From positions 1-9,383 of the forward strand of contig NZ_LATL02000115.1 of the NCBI RefSeq assembly GCF_000972705.2: 9,383 bases of DNA. The letters are read 5' to 3'. Under the pieces are notes generated by a model. It did no database searches, was not told the DNA's origin, and saw only the letters and a program-made list of their open reading frames with translations. A program made the translations under genes and the position numbers. This DNA comes from Limnoraphis robusta CS-951 (GTDB taxonomy: Bacteria; Cyanobacteriota; Cyanobacteriia; Cyanobacteriales; Microcoleaceae). Of the stretch, positions 1 through 6,695 are shown piece by piece. Numbering within the stretch: the stretch's first letter is position 1; every line of letters begins with the position of its first letter.

Positions 1-32
1 AACGAATTCACTGGGAAAATGAAACAGCCCTG

Positions 33-57
33 CCCCAATTTTGGGGGTCACGGGGGA
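33..57 (+). repeat. Degenerate G-rich palindromic element
   Basis: A short inverted repeat (CCCCAA at 33-38, TTGGGG at 41-46) is followed by a second G5 run and GATTAAT. This order, a C-run/G-run hairpin and then a spaced second G5 followed by GAT, is the same as in the repeats at 8904-8945 and 8949-9383, so I read it as a decayed member of the same intergenic family. It lies beyond the 3' end of the minus-strand histidine kinase gene. There is no T-run to make it a convincing terminator. Nothing else is recognisable in 1-142. Confidence 0.4.
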
Positions 58-142
58 TTAATCATCTGTAGCATTATTTTTTCGATTTCATATTACGCTA
101 GGCTAACCCATCACAAGTTCAACCCAACTGTTTTTTGATTCA

Positions 143-3100
143 TTAATATCGCTGACGATACTGCAATTCTTTAAATGTCAAATAAAACGTCGTACCATTG
201 TCTCGAATCAGTTCAATATGACCATCAAGTTGATCAATTAAGGTACAAACCAATTCCATCCCTAAAGAATCAACCTGACGAAAATCGATATTTTGAGGAA
301 AACCAATCCCATTATCACGAACCGTTAAAGCAACAACGTTATCCGAATTTTGATGCAACTTTACCCAAATTTTACCGGAACGATTGTGAGGAAAAGCGTG
401 TTTAAAAGCATTAGAAACCAACTCATTCAAAATTAAACCACAGGGATGAGCTGTTTCCAAATTCAGACCAATTGATTCAACATCAAGTTCTAACTCAATC
501 AAATCTCGATTGGGATCATAGGATTCCATAAGCTGACTAACGAGATCTTGAATATAATCTCCAAAATCAATTTGATCTAATCCGGTTGATTGATAAAGCT
601 TTTCGTGAATTAACGCCATTGATTCAATCCGTTTCTGACTGTCTTGGAGAATTTTAATCACTTCTAGATTGTCAGTATAATCCGTTTGAAACTCCAGAAT
701 ATTAGAAACAACCAACAAATTATTTTTCACCCGATGGTGAATTTCTTTGAGTAAAACTTCTTTTTCCTTGAGAGAAGTCTTAAGCTGACTCTCCGTTTGG
801 TTCCGTTCAATCGCCGTTGCTAAAATATGCGCGACACTCTGAAGAAAATAAACATCATCTCGACTAAAAACTCTCTGTTTCGAGGTATAAGCACTCAAAA
901 TTCCAAAGCAAGAACTGCAACTTTCAATCGCAATACTAATCCCATAAAGATTGGAATGGCTATCAATAGAGGGAAAAGCAATCTGCTGTTCAATTAAATC
1001 TATTTCCTGCTCTTTCGCCTGCTTAGATGCTGACGCGAGTGAGTCATCCTGTTGATGATTTTGTTGCAGAGTTGCCGTTAATAACTTCAGTAAATCAGGA
1101 TTTTGAATGGGAACATCTAACACCTGAGCTGACTCAACATTGAGACAACGAGCGACTCGAATTACAGTCTGTTCAATTAGCTGATCATAATCGATACCCG
1201 AAAGCGCCTTTTGTCCGAGATCGGCAATAATTGCTTGTTGGTAAGCTTTCGCTGCAATTTGATTCTGCACCTGTTGACGTTGGTTAATTTCATGGCGTAG
1301 TTTTTCATTGGTTTCTTGCAGTTGTGCGGTACGCTGTTCAACAATCGTTTCTAATTGTTGATTAAGCTGTTGCAGTTCCATCTCGACTTGCTTACGTTCA
1401 CTAATATCCGTCAGCGTTCCTACAAAACCTTTCACAACACCCCAATCATCAAATTCCGGAATCACCTGTGCAAATACCCAAGTGATAATCCCATCGGCAC
1501 GATGGAGTTTATATTCTAACTCTAGAGGTTGATAGTGATTTCGAGTCATCAACCAACTTTGCTCAACATATTGAAGATTACTCGGATGTACCATTGTCGT
1601 CCAATACTGTCCAATAAATTCACGAAACCCTTGTCCGATAATTTCGCTAGTGCGTTCGTTCACATAGAGATAATGACCTGCAATATCAGTGCGAAAAATC
1701 CCCACCGGAGAGATATCCGCCAACGTCGCCAAGCGTCCCTCACTCTCAGCTAACGCCTCCTCAACCCGTCTGCGTTCGGTGATGTCTTCCGCCAAGCTGA
1801 CAATACGATAAACCACCCCTAACTCGTTACGCACGGGAAAACTGCGTGTCCAAATCCAGCGCACTTCTCCATCAGAGCGAATAATCCGATATTCCTGATT
1901 AAAATTACCCTCTTTAAAACTCTCTAAAAAGTTGTCTTGTATTCTCTGTTGATCCTGGGGATGAATCATCTCGAACCACAAGCGGGGATTTTCATACAAA
2001 CTCGCGGGAGACATTCCCCAAATCTGTTCAAAGGCGGGACTAATATAGAGAAGTTCAAAGGTATCAACCGACCAAATTAAGAAGACTTCTCGTATACTTT
2101 CAGCTAACTGACGAAACTTTTGTTCACTATCACGCAGTTGTTGTTCTGTGAGTTCCCGTTCCCGCAAAACTTGTCTAAGATTAGTATTAACTTTCTGAAG
2201 TTCGGCGGTGCGTTCAATCACCCGATGTTCCAGGGCTGCGGTGAGTTTTTGTAAAGCTTGTTCTGTTTGTTTGTGTGGGGTAATATCTTGAGCCACCCAA
2301 ACAACAGTATCCTCAGATAAGGGGGAAATCTTTGCACTAAACCAAAAAATGCCTTGATCAGTATTCAAACGATATTCAAAGCTGACGACTTGTTGAGTGC
2401 GTAGAGCTTGTTGAATGGGATCGGTAAAATATTCAATCTGAGTCGAGCGAGAAAATTGTCGAATTGTTTCTTTAATAATCTCAGGATTGATCGGACAAAA
2501 TTGGCTAGGCGGTGTATCTTTGACTTCTATTGAGCCATTTGTGAAATGAACAATTAAAACCAGATCGGTTAAGGCGGCGAGAAAGGCTCGAATTTCTTGT
2601 TGAGAAGATCGCAGTTTTTGATCAATGCGTTGGATCAGTTGACGTTGATTTGTTTCTTGTTGGATGCGTTGCTGTGCGGTGTGAAGTTGAGTAATATATT
2701 GAATGAGTTGATGTTTTAACTCCTCATTTTCTAGATGCTTGTCTGGGCGTTTTGATAACGGGGAATTATCCAGGGTTTTCGGATGTTCAACTGATTGTTT
2801 GACGACTGGGGTTGTGTTTGAAGTATTAATCGGTTTTAGAACTTGTAAAATCCGGTTGGCTGTAATCATACCCCGAATTTTTCCTTGAGCATTTAAGACG
2901 GGGAGTAGATCAATTTGATGATTTTGAAAAAGTGATAATATTGTAGAGATATCATACTGATCATCTTCGTTTAAACTCTGGCTTGGTGTGATCATCACCT
3001 CAGCCACCCTCAGATCAGCTAGATTTTTTCCGGTGGCGATCGCTTCTACGATCTGATGTTCTCCCAAAATCCCAACACAGTGATCGGCTTCTACAACCAC

Positions 3101-3268
3101 TGTATACTGAGAGCGAGTCCGGCGATCGCCTGAGTGGTTGGGGTTTGTTACCTGACTCATCAAAATCACCGCTTCTTGAACCGACTGACTGGGGGTAACG
3201 CTGAATGATACCGGATCAACGATCTCATCAAAACGGGGTGAATAAACTGAAAGGGTATTCAATAACAT
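143..3268 (-). CDS. CBS-PAS-PAS-PAS-GAF sensor histidine kinase (HisKA_2 class)
   Basis: A cytoplasmic hybrid-input sensor kinase of 1041 residues that should autophosphorylate on histidine and pass the phosphate to an unidentified response regulator. Order of domains: a CBS pair (about 15-145; this fold often binds adenine nucleotides), a glutamine-rich coiled coil (about 178-225), a weak PAS (about 226-335, ending in AQDIT), a second coiled coil, PAS 2 (about 383-503, ending AEDITERR), PAS 3 (about 510-627, ending TDISERK), a coiled coil (about 628-670), GAF (about 680-823), then the kinase core. The H-box reads EIHHRVKNN at 842-850, with H845 the probable phosphoacceptor; this is the HisKA_2 signature, not classical HisKA. 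The ATPase domain has the N-box NELVSNAFKHAF (948-959), DNGIGF (985-990) and SLGMEL (1001-1006). No transmembrane segment or receiver domain is visible. The ATG at 3266-3268 lacks a Shine-Dalgarno sequence. It is divergent from the next gene and has no regulator beside it, so it is an orphan kinase with unknown stimulus. Confidence 0.93.
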   Translation of the reverse strand: MLLNTLSVYSPRFDEIVDPVSFSVTPSQSVQEAVILMSQVTNPNHSGDRRTRSQYTVVVEADHCVGILGEHQIVEAIATGKNLADLRVAEVMITPSQSLNEDDQYDISTILSLFQNHQIDLLPVLNAQGKIRGMITANRILQVLKPINTSNTTPVVKQSVEHPKTLDNSPLSKRPDKHLENEELKHQLIQYITQLHTAQQRIQQETNQRQLIQRIDQKLRSSQQEIRAFLAALTDLVLIVHFTNGSIEVKDTPPSQFCPINPEIIKETIRQFSRSTQIEYFTDPIQQALRTQQVVSFEYRLNTDQGIFWFSAKISPLSEDTVVWVAQDITPHKQTEQALQKLTAALEHRVIERTAELQKVNTNLRQVLRERELTEQQLRDSEQKFRQLAESIREVFLIWSVDTFELLYISPAFEQIWGMSPASLYENPRLWFEMIHPQDQQRIQDNFLESFKEGNFNQEYRIIRSDGEVRWIWTRSFPVRNELGVVYRIVSLAEDITERRRVEEALAESEGRLATLADISPVGIFRTDIAGHYLYVNERTSEIIGQGFREFIGQYWTTMVHPSNLQYVEQSWLMTRNHYQPLELEYKLHRADGIITWVFAQVIPEFDDWGVVKGFVGTLTDISERKQVEMELQQLNQQLETIVEQRTAQLQETNEKLRHEINQRQQVQNQIAAKAYQQAIIADLGQKALSGIDYDQLIEQTVIRVARCLNVESAQVLDVPIQNPDLLKLLTATLQQNHQQDDSLASASKQAKEQEIDLIEQQIAFPSIDSHSNLYGISIAIESCSSCFGILSAYTSKQRVFSRDDVYFLQSVAHILATAIERNQTESQLKTSLKEKEVLLKEIHHRVKNNLLVVSNILEFQTDYTDNLEVIKILQDSQKRIESMALIHEKLYQSTGLDQIDFGDYIQDLVSQLMESYDPNRDLIELELDVESIGLNLETAHPCGLILNELVSNAFKHAFPHNRSGKIWVKLHQNSDNVVALTVRDNGIGFPQNIDFRQVDSLGMELVCTLIDQLDGHIELIRDNGTTFYLTFKELQYRQRY

Positions 3269-3345
3269 GGGTTTTGGGGAAACTGCCTCAATTGGATTTT
3301 GAAATTTTTGAGATTCGGTACTATATTGAATATTGATAGAGTCTT

Positions 3346-3351
3346 TATAAT
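3346..3351 (+). promoter_or_regulatory. Candidate -10 box for the glycosyltransferase gene
   Basis: A perfect TATAAT lies 46 bases before the ATG at 3398, inside the 129-bp divergent gap. No good -35 sits at 16-18 bases; the nearest, TTGAAT at 3326-3331, is only 14 bases away. On the opposite strand TATAGT (3325-3320) could serve the histidine kinase. This is inferred from sequence alone. Confidence 0.4.
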
Positions 3352-3397
3352 TGGATCGGGTTTGTACTAAAAATTATGATGTTAATCTTAAGTTTAA

Positions 3398-4537
3398 ATG
3401 GATTTTCTCAATCAAGCACACTTCTTGCTGATTTTTCCCAATATTTTTGGATTTAAAGGCGGAATACAAGTCTATTCTGCTTTCTTGCTGCAAGGCTTGC
3501 AACAACTCTATCCTGATGCCCGCTACGATGTATGTCTCAAATATGATCAACCAACACCCCAATCTTCTCTATTTCTTCCTCAAACCCATTTTCACTGTTT
3601 TGGTCAGTTTCCTCGCCTCCTACAAACGCTGTTAATGGCAGTTCAAATGATTTGGGTGGGAATTTGGCAACGACCTAGTTTATTGATCACAACCCATATC
3701 AATTACAGTATTCCTTGCTATTGGTTATACCGTCTGATAGGGATTCCTTACTGGATTGTCGCTCATGGTGACGAAGTTTGGAATCTACAACACCCTCTGT
3801 ATCAAAAAGCCTTACGTCAGGCGAATTTAGTGATTACTGTTAGTCATTATACCCGCGATCGCTTACTAACAGAACAGTCTCTCCGGCCAACTCAGGTTAA
3901 GGTTTTAGCCAATACTTTCCAGGCGACTCGCTTTGATATCGCCCCTAAACCGCCGAACCTCTTGAAACGCTACGGCTTAACGGCGGATCAGCCTGTTATT
4001 TTAACGGTTTCTCGGTTAGGACTCACAGCCGCACCCTATAAAGGATATTATCAAGTTTTACAAGCCTTAGTGCAGGTTCGCCGCCAAATTCCTAATGTTC
4101 ATTATTTCTTAGTCGGGAAAGGAGATGCACGCCCTGAGATTGAATCTTTGATCACTCAACTGAGTTTAACGGATTGTGTTACTTTAACCGGATTTGTACC
4201 GGATGAACAACTCAATGATTATTATCATTTGTGTGATGTCTTCGCCCTTCCCAGTCAAATCGAAGGATTTGGTATTGTCTATCTCGAAGCCTTAGCCTGT
4301 GGGAAACCTGTATTAGCCGGGAATCAAGATGGTGCTGTTGATCCGTTATGGGGTGGGGATTTAGGTTGTTTAGTTGATCCCGAAGATGTTAATGCGATCG
4401 CCGAAAATCTTATTAAAATTTTACAAGGTTCCTATCCCAATTCAAACCTTTATCAACCCCATTTATTGCGAGAAAAAACTATCGAACGATTTGCATTTGA
4501 TCAATTTTGTGCTAATCTCGCCCAACTTTTACAGTGA
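3398..4537 (+). CDS. Glycosyltransferase family 4 (GT-B fold)
   Basis: A 379-residue retaining glycosyltransferase of the GT4 (WecB/PimB/RfaG-like) type, which transfers a sugar from a nucleotide donor to a lipid-linked or polysaccharide acceptor; donor and acceptor cannot be told from sequence. The N-lobe carries the glycine-rich GGIQVYS (21-27) and HGDEVW (123-128). The C-lobe begins near 195 with ILTVSRL (201-207) and the conserved lysine K215, then VGKGD (239-243), TGFV (264-267), and the GT4 hallmark EX7E with E289 and E297 in EGFGIVYLEALACGKPV. Residues 76-90 are hydrophobic and may touch the membrane, as in many GT4 enzymes; there is no signal peptide. The ATG is the first possible start because an in-frame TAA stands directly before it. 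It is a single-gene unit, divergent from the kinase and convergent with the lysozyme gene. A cell-surface polysaccharide role is an inference. Confidence 0.9.
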   Translation: MDFLNQAHFLLIFPNIFGFKGGIQVYSAFLLQGLQQLYPDARYDVCLKYDQPTPQSSLFLPQTHFHCFGQFPRLLQTLLMAVQMIWVGIWQRPSLLITTHINYSIPCYWLYRLIGIPYWIVAHGDEVWNLQHPLYQKALRQANLVITVSHYTRDRLLTEQSLRPTQVKVLANTFQATRFDIAPKPPNLLKRYGLTADQPVILTVSRLGLTAAPYKGYYQVLQALVQVRRQIPNVHYFLVGKGDARPEIESLITQLSLTDCVTLTGFVPDEQLNDYYHLCDVFALPSQIEGFGIVYLEALACGKPVLAGNQDGAVDPLWGGDLGCLVDPEDVNAIAENLIKILQGSYPNSNLYQPHLLREKTIERFAFDQFCANLAQLLQ

Positions 4538-4547
4538 ACAGTATCCC

Positions 4548-4575
4548 GTAGGGGCTATTAATGAATCGCCCCTAC
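4548..4575. repeat. Short palindromic repeat between convergent genes
   Basis: GTAGGGGC (4548-4555) and its exact complement GCCCCTAC (4568-4575) flank a 12-base loop, giving an 8-bp stem. The right half, GAATCGCCCCTAC, resembles a dispersed palindrome I recall from several cyanobacterial genomes, with the left inner arm here altered (TATTAAT). It fills most of the 45-bp gap between two converging genes, so it could act as a bidirectional transcription barrier. It is followed on the plus strand by an AT-rich stretch with T-runs, but those lie within the lysozyme coding end. Confidence 0.6.
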
Positions 4576-4582
4576 CCGTAAC

Positions 4583-5236
4583 TTAATTTTGAATTTTTTC
4601 AACGTAACCCCACAGGCTATAATCTCGACTCAACCAGCCGTGAAAAAATGCCATTTGACTGGGATTTTGTTGCACCCGCTTGTAACGATACAGAATGCGT
4701 TCATTCACCATTTGTAGCGCCGTATATTTGTTATTTCCACGACTGAGTGCTTCGATTGTCAACCCATCAAATACACCCGTTTGCGGTAAACCTAACGCTT
4801 GTTGTAAAAACGTAATCGAGTTTTGAATTCCAAAATTCACCGCCGTATCAAACATCACAATTGCTAAAGCCGGGTGCATTTTAGCAGATTGGGAAGCATC
4901 CCAATATCCCTGATAAATTTCTAATAGTTCAGTATCCGACATTTGCGTAACATCAAGCGGCGGTAAACCCCGTCTCGCTCGATAAGCATTATACTCGGTT
5001 TGGAGAATTCCTCGGTAGGTGCGACCCCCCACATCGGCAGGGTGATCACTAAACCCTCCTTCAAAATACAGCGTGAAGGCTAAAGCTGCATCAAATAAGC
5101 GTTTTTCATAGTTATTTACGGCTTGCGCCACACCCAGGCGACCCAGAGGCACGGCAAAGGTTAGGGTTAATAACAAGATAGCGCGAATCAGGTTAGATTT
5201 CAGCAGTTTTTGACCATTGGGTTGGATCAAGTTCAT
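4583..5236 (-). CDS. Secreted GH108-type lysozyme (N-acetylmuramidase)
   Basis: Predicted to cut the MurNAc-GlcNAc bond of peptidoglycan outside the cytoplasmic membrane. Numbered from the ATG at 5236 the protein has 217 residues. A signal peptide is visible: basic start (K10, K13, R18), hydrophobic core about 19-30, and VAQA at 36-39 as a probable cleavage site. The catalytic domain (about 46-130) contains the GH108 signature EGGFSDHPADVGGRTYRGI at 59-77, with E59 the catalytic acid and GG-T-GI conserved. The C-terminal part (about 133-212; FDTAVNFGI, QQALGL, GVFDGLT) matches the peptidoglycan-binding domain usually found behind GH108. The reading frame stays open upstream to a GTG at 5386 (267 residues), with another ATG at 5383, but that would place the signal peptide 60 residues inside, so I prefer 5236. 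The gene lies just downstream of and in the same direction as tnpB. GH108 enzymes occur in phages and bacteria; a phage origin is possible but no other phage genes are here. Confidence 0.85.
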   Translation of the reverse strand: MNLIQPNGQKLLKSNLIRAILLLTLTFAVPLGRLGVAQAVNNYEKRLFDAALAFTLYFEGGFSDHPADVGGRTYRGILQTEYNAYRARRGLPPLDVTQMSDTELLEIYQGYWDASQSAKMHPALAIVMFDTAVNFGIQNSITFLQQALGLPQTGVFDGLTIEALSRGNNKYTALQMVNERILYRYKRVQQNPSQMAFFHGWLSRDYSLWGYVEKIQN

Positions 5237-5329
5237 AGCAAAACTTTCGGGTTCAATAGGTAGAGTATTTAGCGTTGAGTTCGTCCAACCGGATGTAGGG
5301 CTGGCACGGCTTACAATCGGTGAAACTGC

Positions 5330-5358
5330 TTTATAAAACTGATATAACGCGGTATAAA
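5330..5358 (-). promoter_or_regulatory. Possible promoter for the lysozyme gene
   Basis: On the minus strand TTTATA (5358-5353) and TATAAA (5335-5330) are separated by 17 bases, placing a start about 85-90 bases before the ATG at 5236. It lies within the open N-terminal extension of the frame, and if real it supports the shorter lysozyme start. AT-rich hexamers are common, so this is weak. Confidence 0.25.
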
Positions 5359-5387
5359 CCGTGTTAACGTTTATTTCCTGCATCACC

Positions 5388-5442
5388 CCGGACTGTCGGC
5401 AGCACCCGGTCAGACAGGCAAATCAGCCGAGAAGCCCTCGGC
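5388..5442 (-). ncRNA. Putative omega RNA (reRNA) scaffold over the tnpB 3' end
   Basis: TnpB proteins use a guide RNA made from the 3' end of their own gene and the right end of the element. Here, read on the minus strand, a perfect 6-bp hairpin GCCGAG/CTCGGC with a 5-base loop (5442-5426) lies in the last codons of tnpB. Next come CTGTC (5417-5413), CCGG (5409-5406), GACAG (5397-5393) and CCGG (5391-5388), whose pairings interleave and so can form an H-type pseudoknot across the tnpB stop codon. A hairpin plus pseudoknot next to the guide fits known omega RNAs. The 5' end of the RNA lies further inside tnpB and cannot be placed; the guide would follow 5388 toward lower positions. The individual stems are short and no comparison was possible. 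Confidence 0.4.
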
Positions 5443-6501
5443 ATAATGTAATAAATTTAGGCTAGCATTATAGTCACGATCTTTGACTTCACCGCAAGCC
5501 TGACAGTTGAAAACCCGTTCTTTAAGCGGCATTTCTTGAACGTGACCACAGATTGAACAGGTTTTAGTTGACGGGTAAAATCTATCAGCAAAAACTACAA
5601 CTGAGCCGTACCACTCGGACTTATACTCAACTTGGCGGCGAATTTCATAAAAAGCAGAATCAGCAATAGCACCTGCTAACTTATGATTTTTTAACATCCC
5701 AGAAACATTCAAGTCTTCTAACCCAATGAATGCGTGGTTTTTGCATAGCCATGAGGTAAGTTTATGAATTGCATCTTTTCGGATGTTAGCCACTCTTTGA
5801 TGTGCTTTTGCCAGTTTAAGTCTAGCTTTATTCCTGTTATTTGAACCCTTCTGTTTTCTAGAAAGTTCACGCTGAAGTCGAGCTAGATTTTTTTGAGCTT
5901 TTTTGTGAGCTGCTGGATTGGCAAAAACAGTACCATCTGAACAGGTAGCTAAGACTTTAACCCCAACATCAACACCCAGATAAACTCTTGATTTTATGGT
6001 GTGTTCTGGCTCAAACTCGTAAGCGACAGACAAATACCAAGAATCAGCGCTCCTGCTTATTGTGACTCGTTTGGTTTGAATTTCAGGAAGGGCTTCGTAA
6101 GTGTTAACCCATCCAATAAAAGGAAGCTTCAATCTCCTCCCTGAAAACCTCATTACTTTGCCACAATTGTCAATAGTAAAGCTATCATTTCTGCCTTTTT
6201 TCTTGAACTTAGGATGTTCAGCAATGCCTTGAAAAAATCGGCTAAATGCTTCTCCCAAGTGCATGAAGGCAAATTGATAAACTCTAGAACTTAGCGTTGA
6301 CTGCCAGGAATATTGAGGTTTGACGTGATTGGTGTAGAACTTTTTAAGCTTATTCGCAGAAGGTTTTAAACCCTGTTTGTAAGCTTCATTCCAGAGATTT
6401 AAAGCCCAATTCCAAACCCATCTAGAATATCCGGCGTGGGTCGCCATTAAAGTCTTCTGTTTGTTGTTCAGTTTTAACTTGGTATGATAGGCTCGTTGCA
6501 T
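5410..6501 (-). CDS. tnpB: TnpB RNA-guided nuclease of an IS200/IS605-type element
   Basis: A 363-residue TnpB (OrfB_IS605 family). Members are RNA-guided DNA endonucleases, ancestors of Cas12, that cut DNA next to a short target-adjacent motif and help the element persist. The N-terminal part starts MQRAYHTKLKLNNKQ, with the typical SRWVWNWAL (26-34). The split RuvC site is complete: D178 in GVDVG, E262 in IGLEDLNV, and D343 in DRDYNASLNL. A four-cysteine zinc finger lies between the last two (C315, C318, C333, C336). No frameshift or stop interrupts it, so the nuclease looks intact. The ATG at 6499-6501 is the family-typical start; no Shine-Dalgarno sequence is visible, and a weak TACTAT (-10-like) lies 23 bases before it. 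The stop codon falls inside the putative omega RNA. The lysozyme gene follows in the same direction. No tnpA is present. Confidence 0.93.
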   Translation of the reverse strand: MQRAYHTKLKLNNKQKTLMATHAGYSRWVWNWALNLWNEAYKQGLKPSANKLKKFYTNHVKPQYSWQSTLSSRVYQFAFMHLGEAFSRFFQGIAEHPKFKKKGRNDSFTIDNCGKVMRFSGRRLKLPFIGWVNTYEALPEIQTKRVTISRSADSWYLSVAYEFEPEHTIKSRVYLGVDVGVKVLATCSDGTVFANPAAHKKAQKNLARLQRELSRKQKGSNNRNKARLKLAKAHQRVANIRKDAIHKLTSWLCKNHAFIGLEDLNVSGMLKNHKLAGAIADSAFYEIRRQVEYKSEWYGSVVVFADRFYPSTKTCSICGHVQEMPLKERVFNCQACGEVKDRDYNASLNLLHYAEGFSADLPV

Positions 6502-6506
6502 AGATC

Positions 6507-6530
6507 TATTATCTGATCTTACAGATAGTA
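6507..6530 (-). other. Possible left-end hairpin of the insertion sequence
   Basis: TATTATCTG (6507-6515) pairs with CAGATAGTA (6522-6530) around a 6-base loop; the stem has one T-G wobble. It begins six bases upstream of the tnpB ATG. IS200/IS605 ends carry small imperfect hairpins that TnpA recognises, so the position is right, but a stem of this size can arise by chance in AT-rich DNA. The rest of the gap to 6695 shows no further clear element; TAAAAT boxes at 6616-6621 and 6646-6651 might serve the following gene. Confidence 0.35.
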
Positions 6531-6695
6531 CCGTGTTGTACCATAAATCGTCTACTAAGTTACTGCTCTCGCCTCAAGATAGCAGAAGATGAGACATTTG
6601 CCTATAGATTTGCGATAAAATCTTCAACAACATCTCGAAAACTTCTAAAATAGGGGATAAACTTTTAGCTTGACCCTTTACTGAAGACAGTTCTA

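Larger units (their letters stand above)
5388..6530 (-). mobile_element. TnpB-only IS200/IS605-type insertion sequence, ends approximate
   Basis: The element consists of a complete tnpB with a possible left-end hairpin upstream (6507-6530) and structured DNA downstream (5388-5442). There is no tyrosine transposase tnpA on either side, so it would need a TnpA supplied in trans. IS200/IS605 elements make no target duplication and have no terminal inverted repeats, so the true ends cannot be set from one sequence; the limits given are the outermost structures seen. The element holds none of the window's six HIP1 octamers, which fits an origin separate from its flanks but is not proof because of its small size. 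Confidence 0.5.

Noticed and set aside
175..405. Short open frames on the plus strand opposite the histidine kinase (also 1529-1753) and other frames overlapping the glycosyltransferase and GT41 genes
   Set aside because: They lie wholly inside well-supported genes on another strand or frame, with compositions unlike real proteins and no domain signal.
5358..6537. ACCGTGTT present on both sides of tnpB (5358-5365 and 6530-6537) as a mark of the element's ends
   Set aside because: Same-orientation 8-base matches between two stretches of about 200 bases are expected nearly by chance, and IS200/IS605 elements do not make target duplications.
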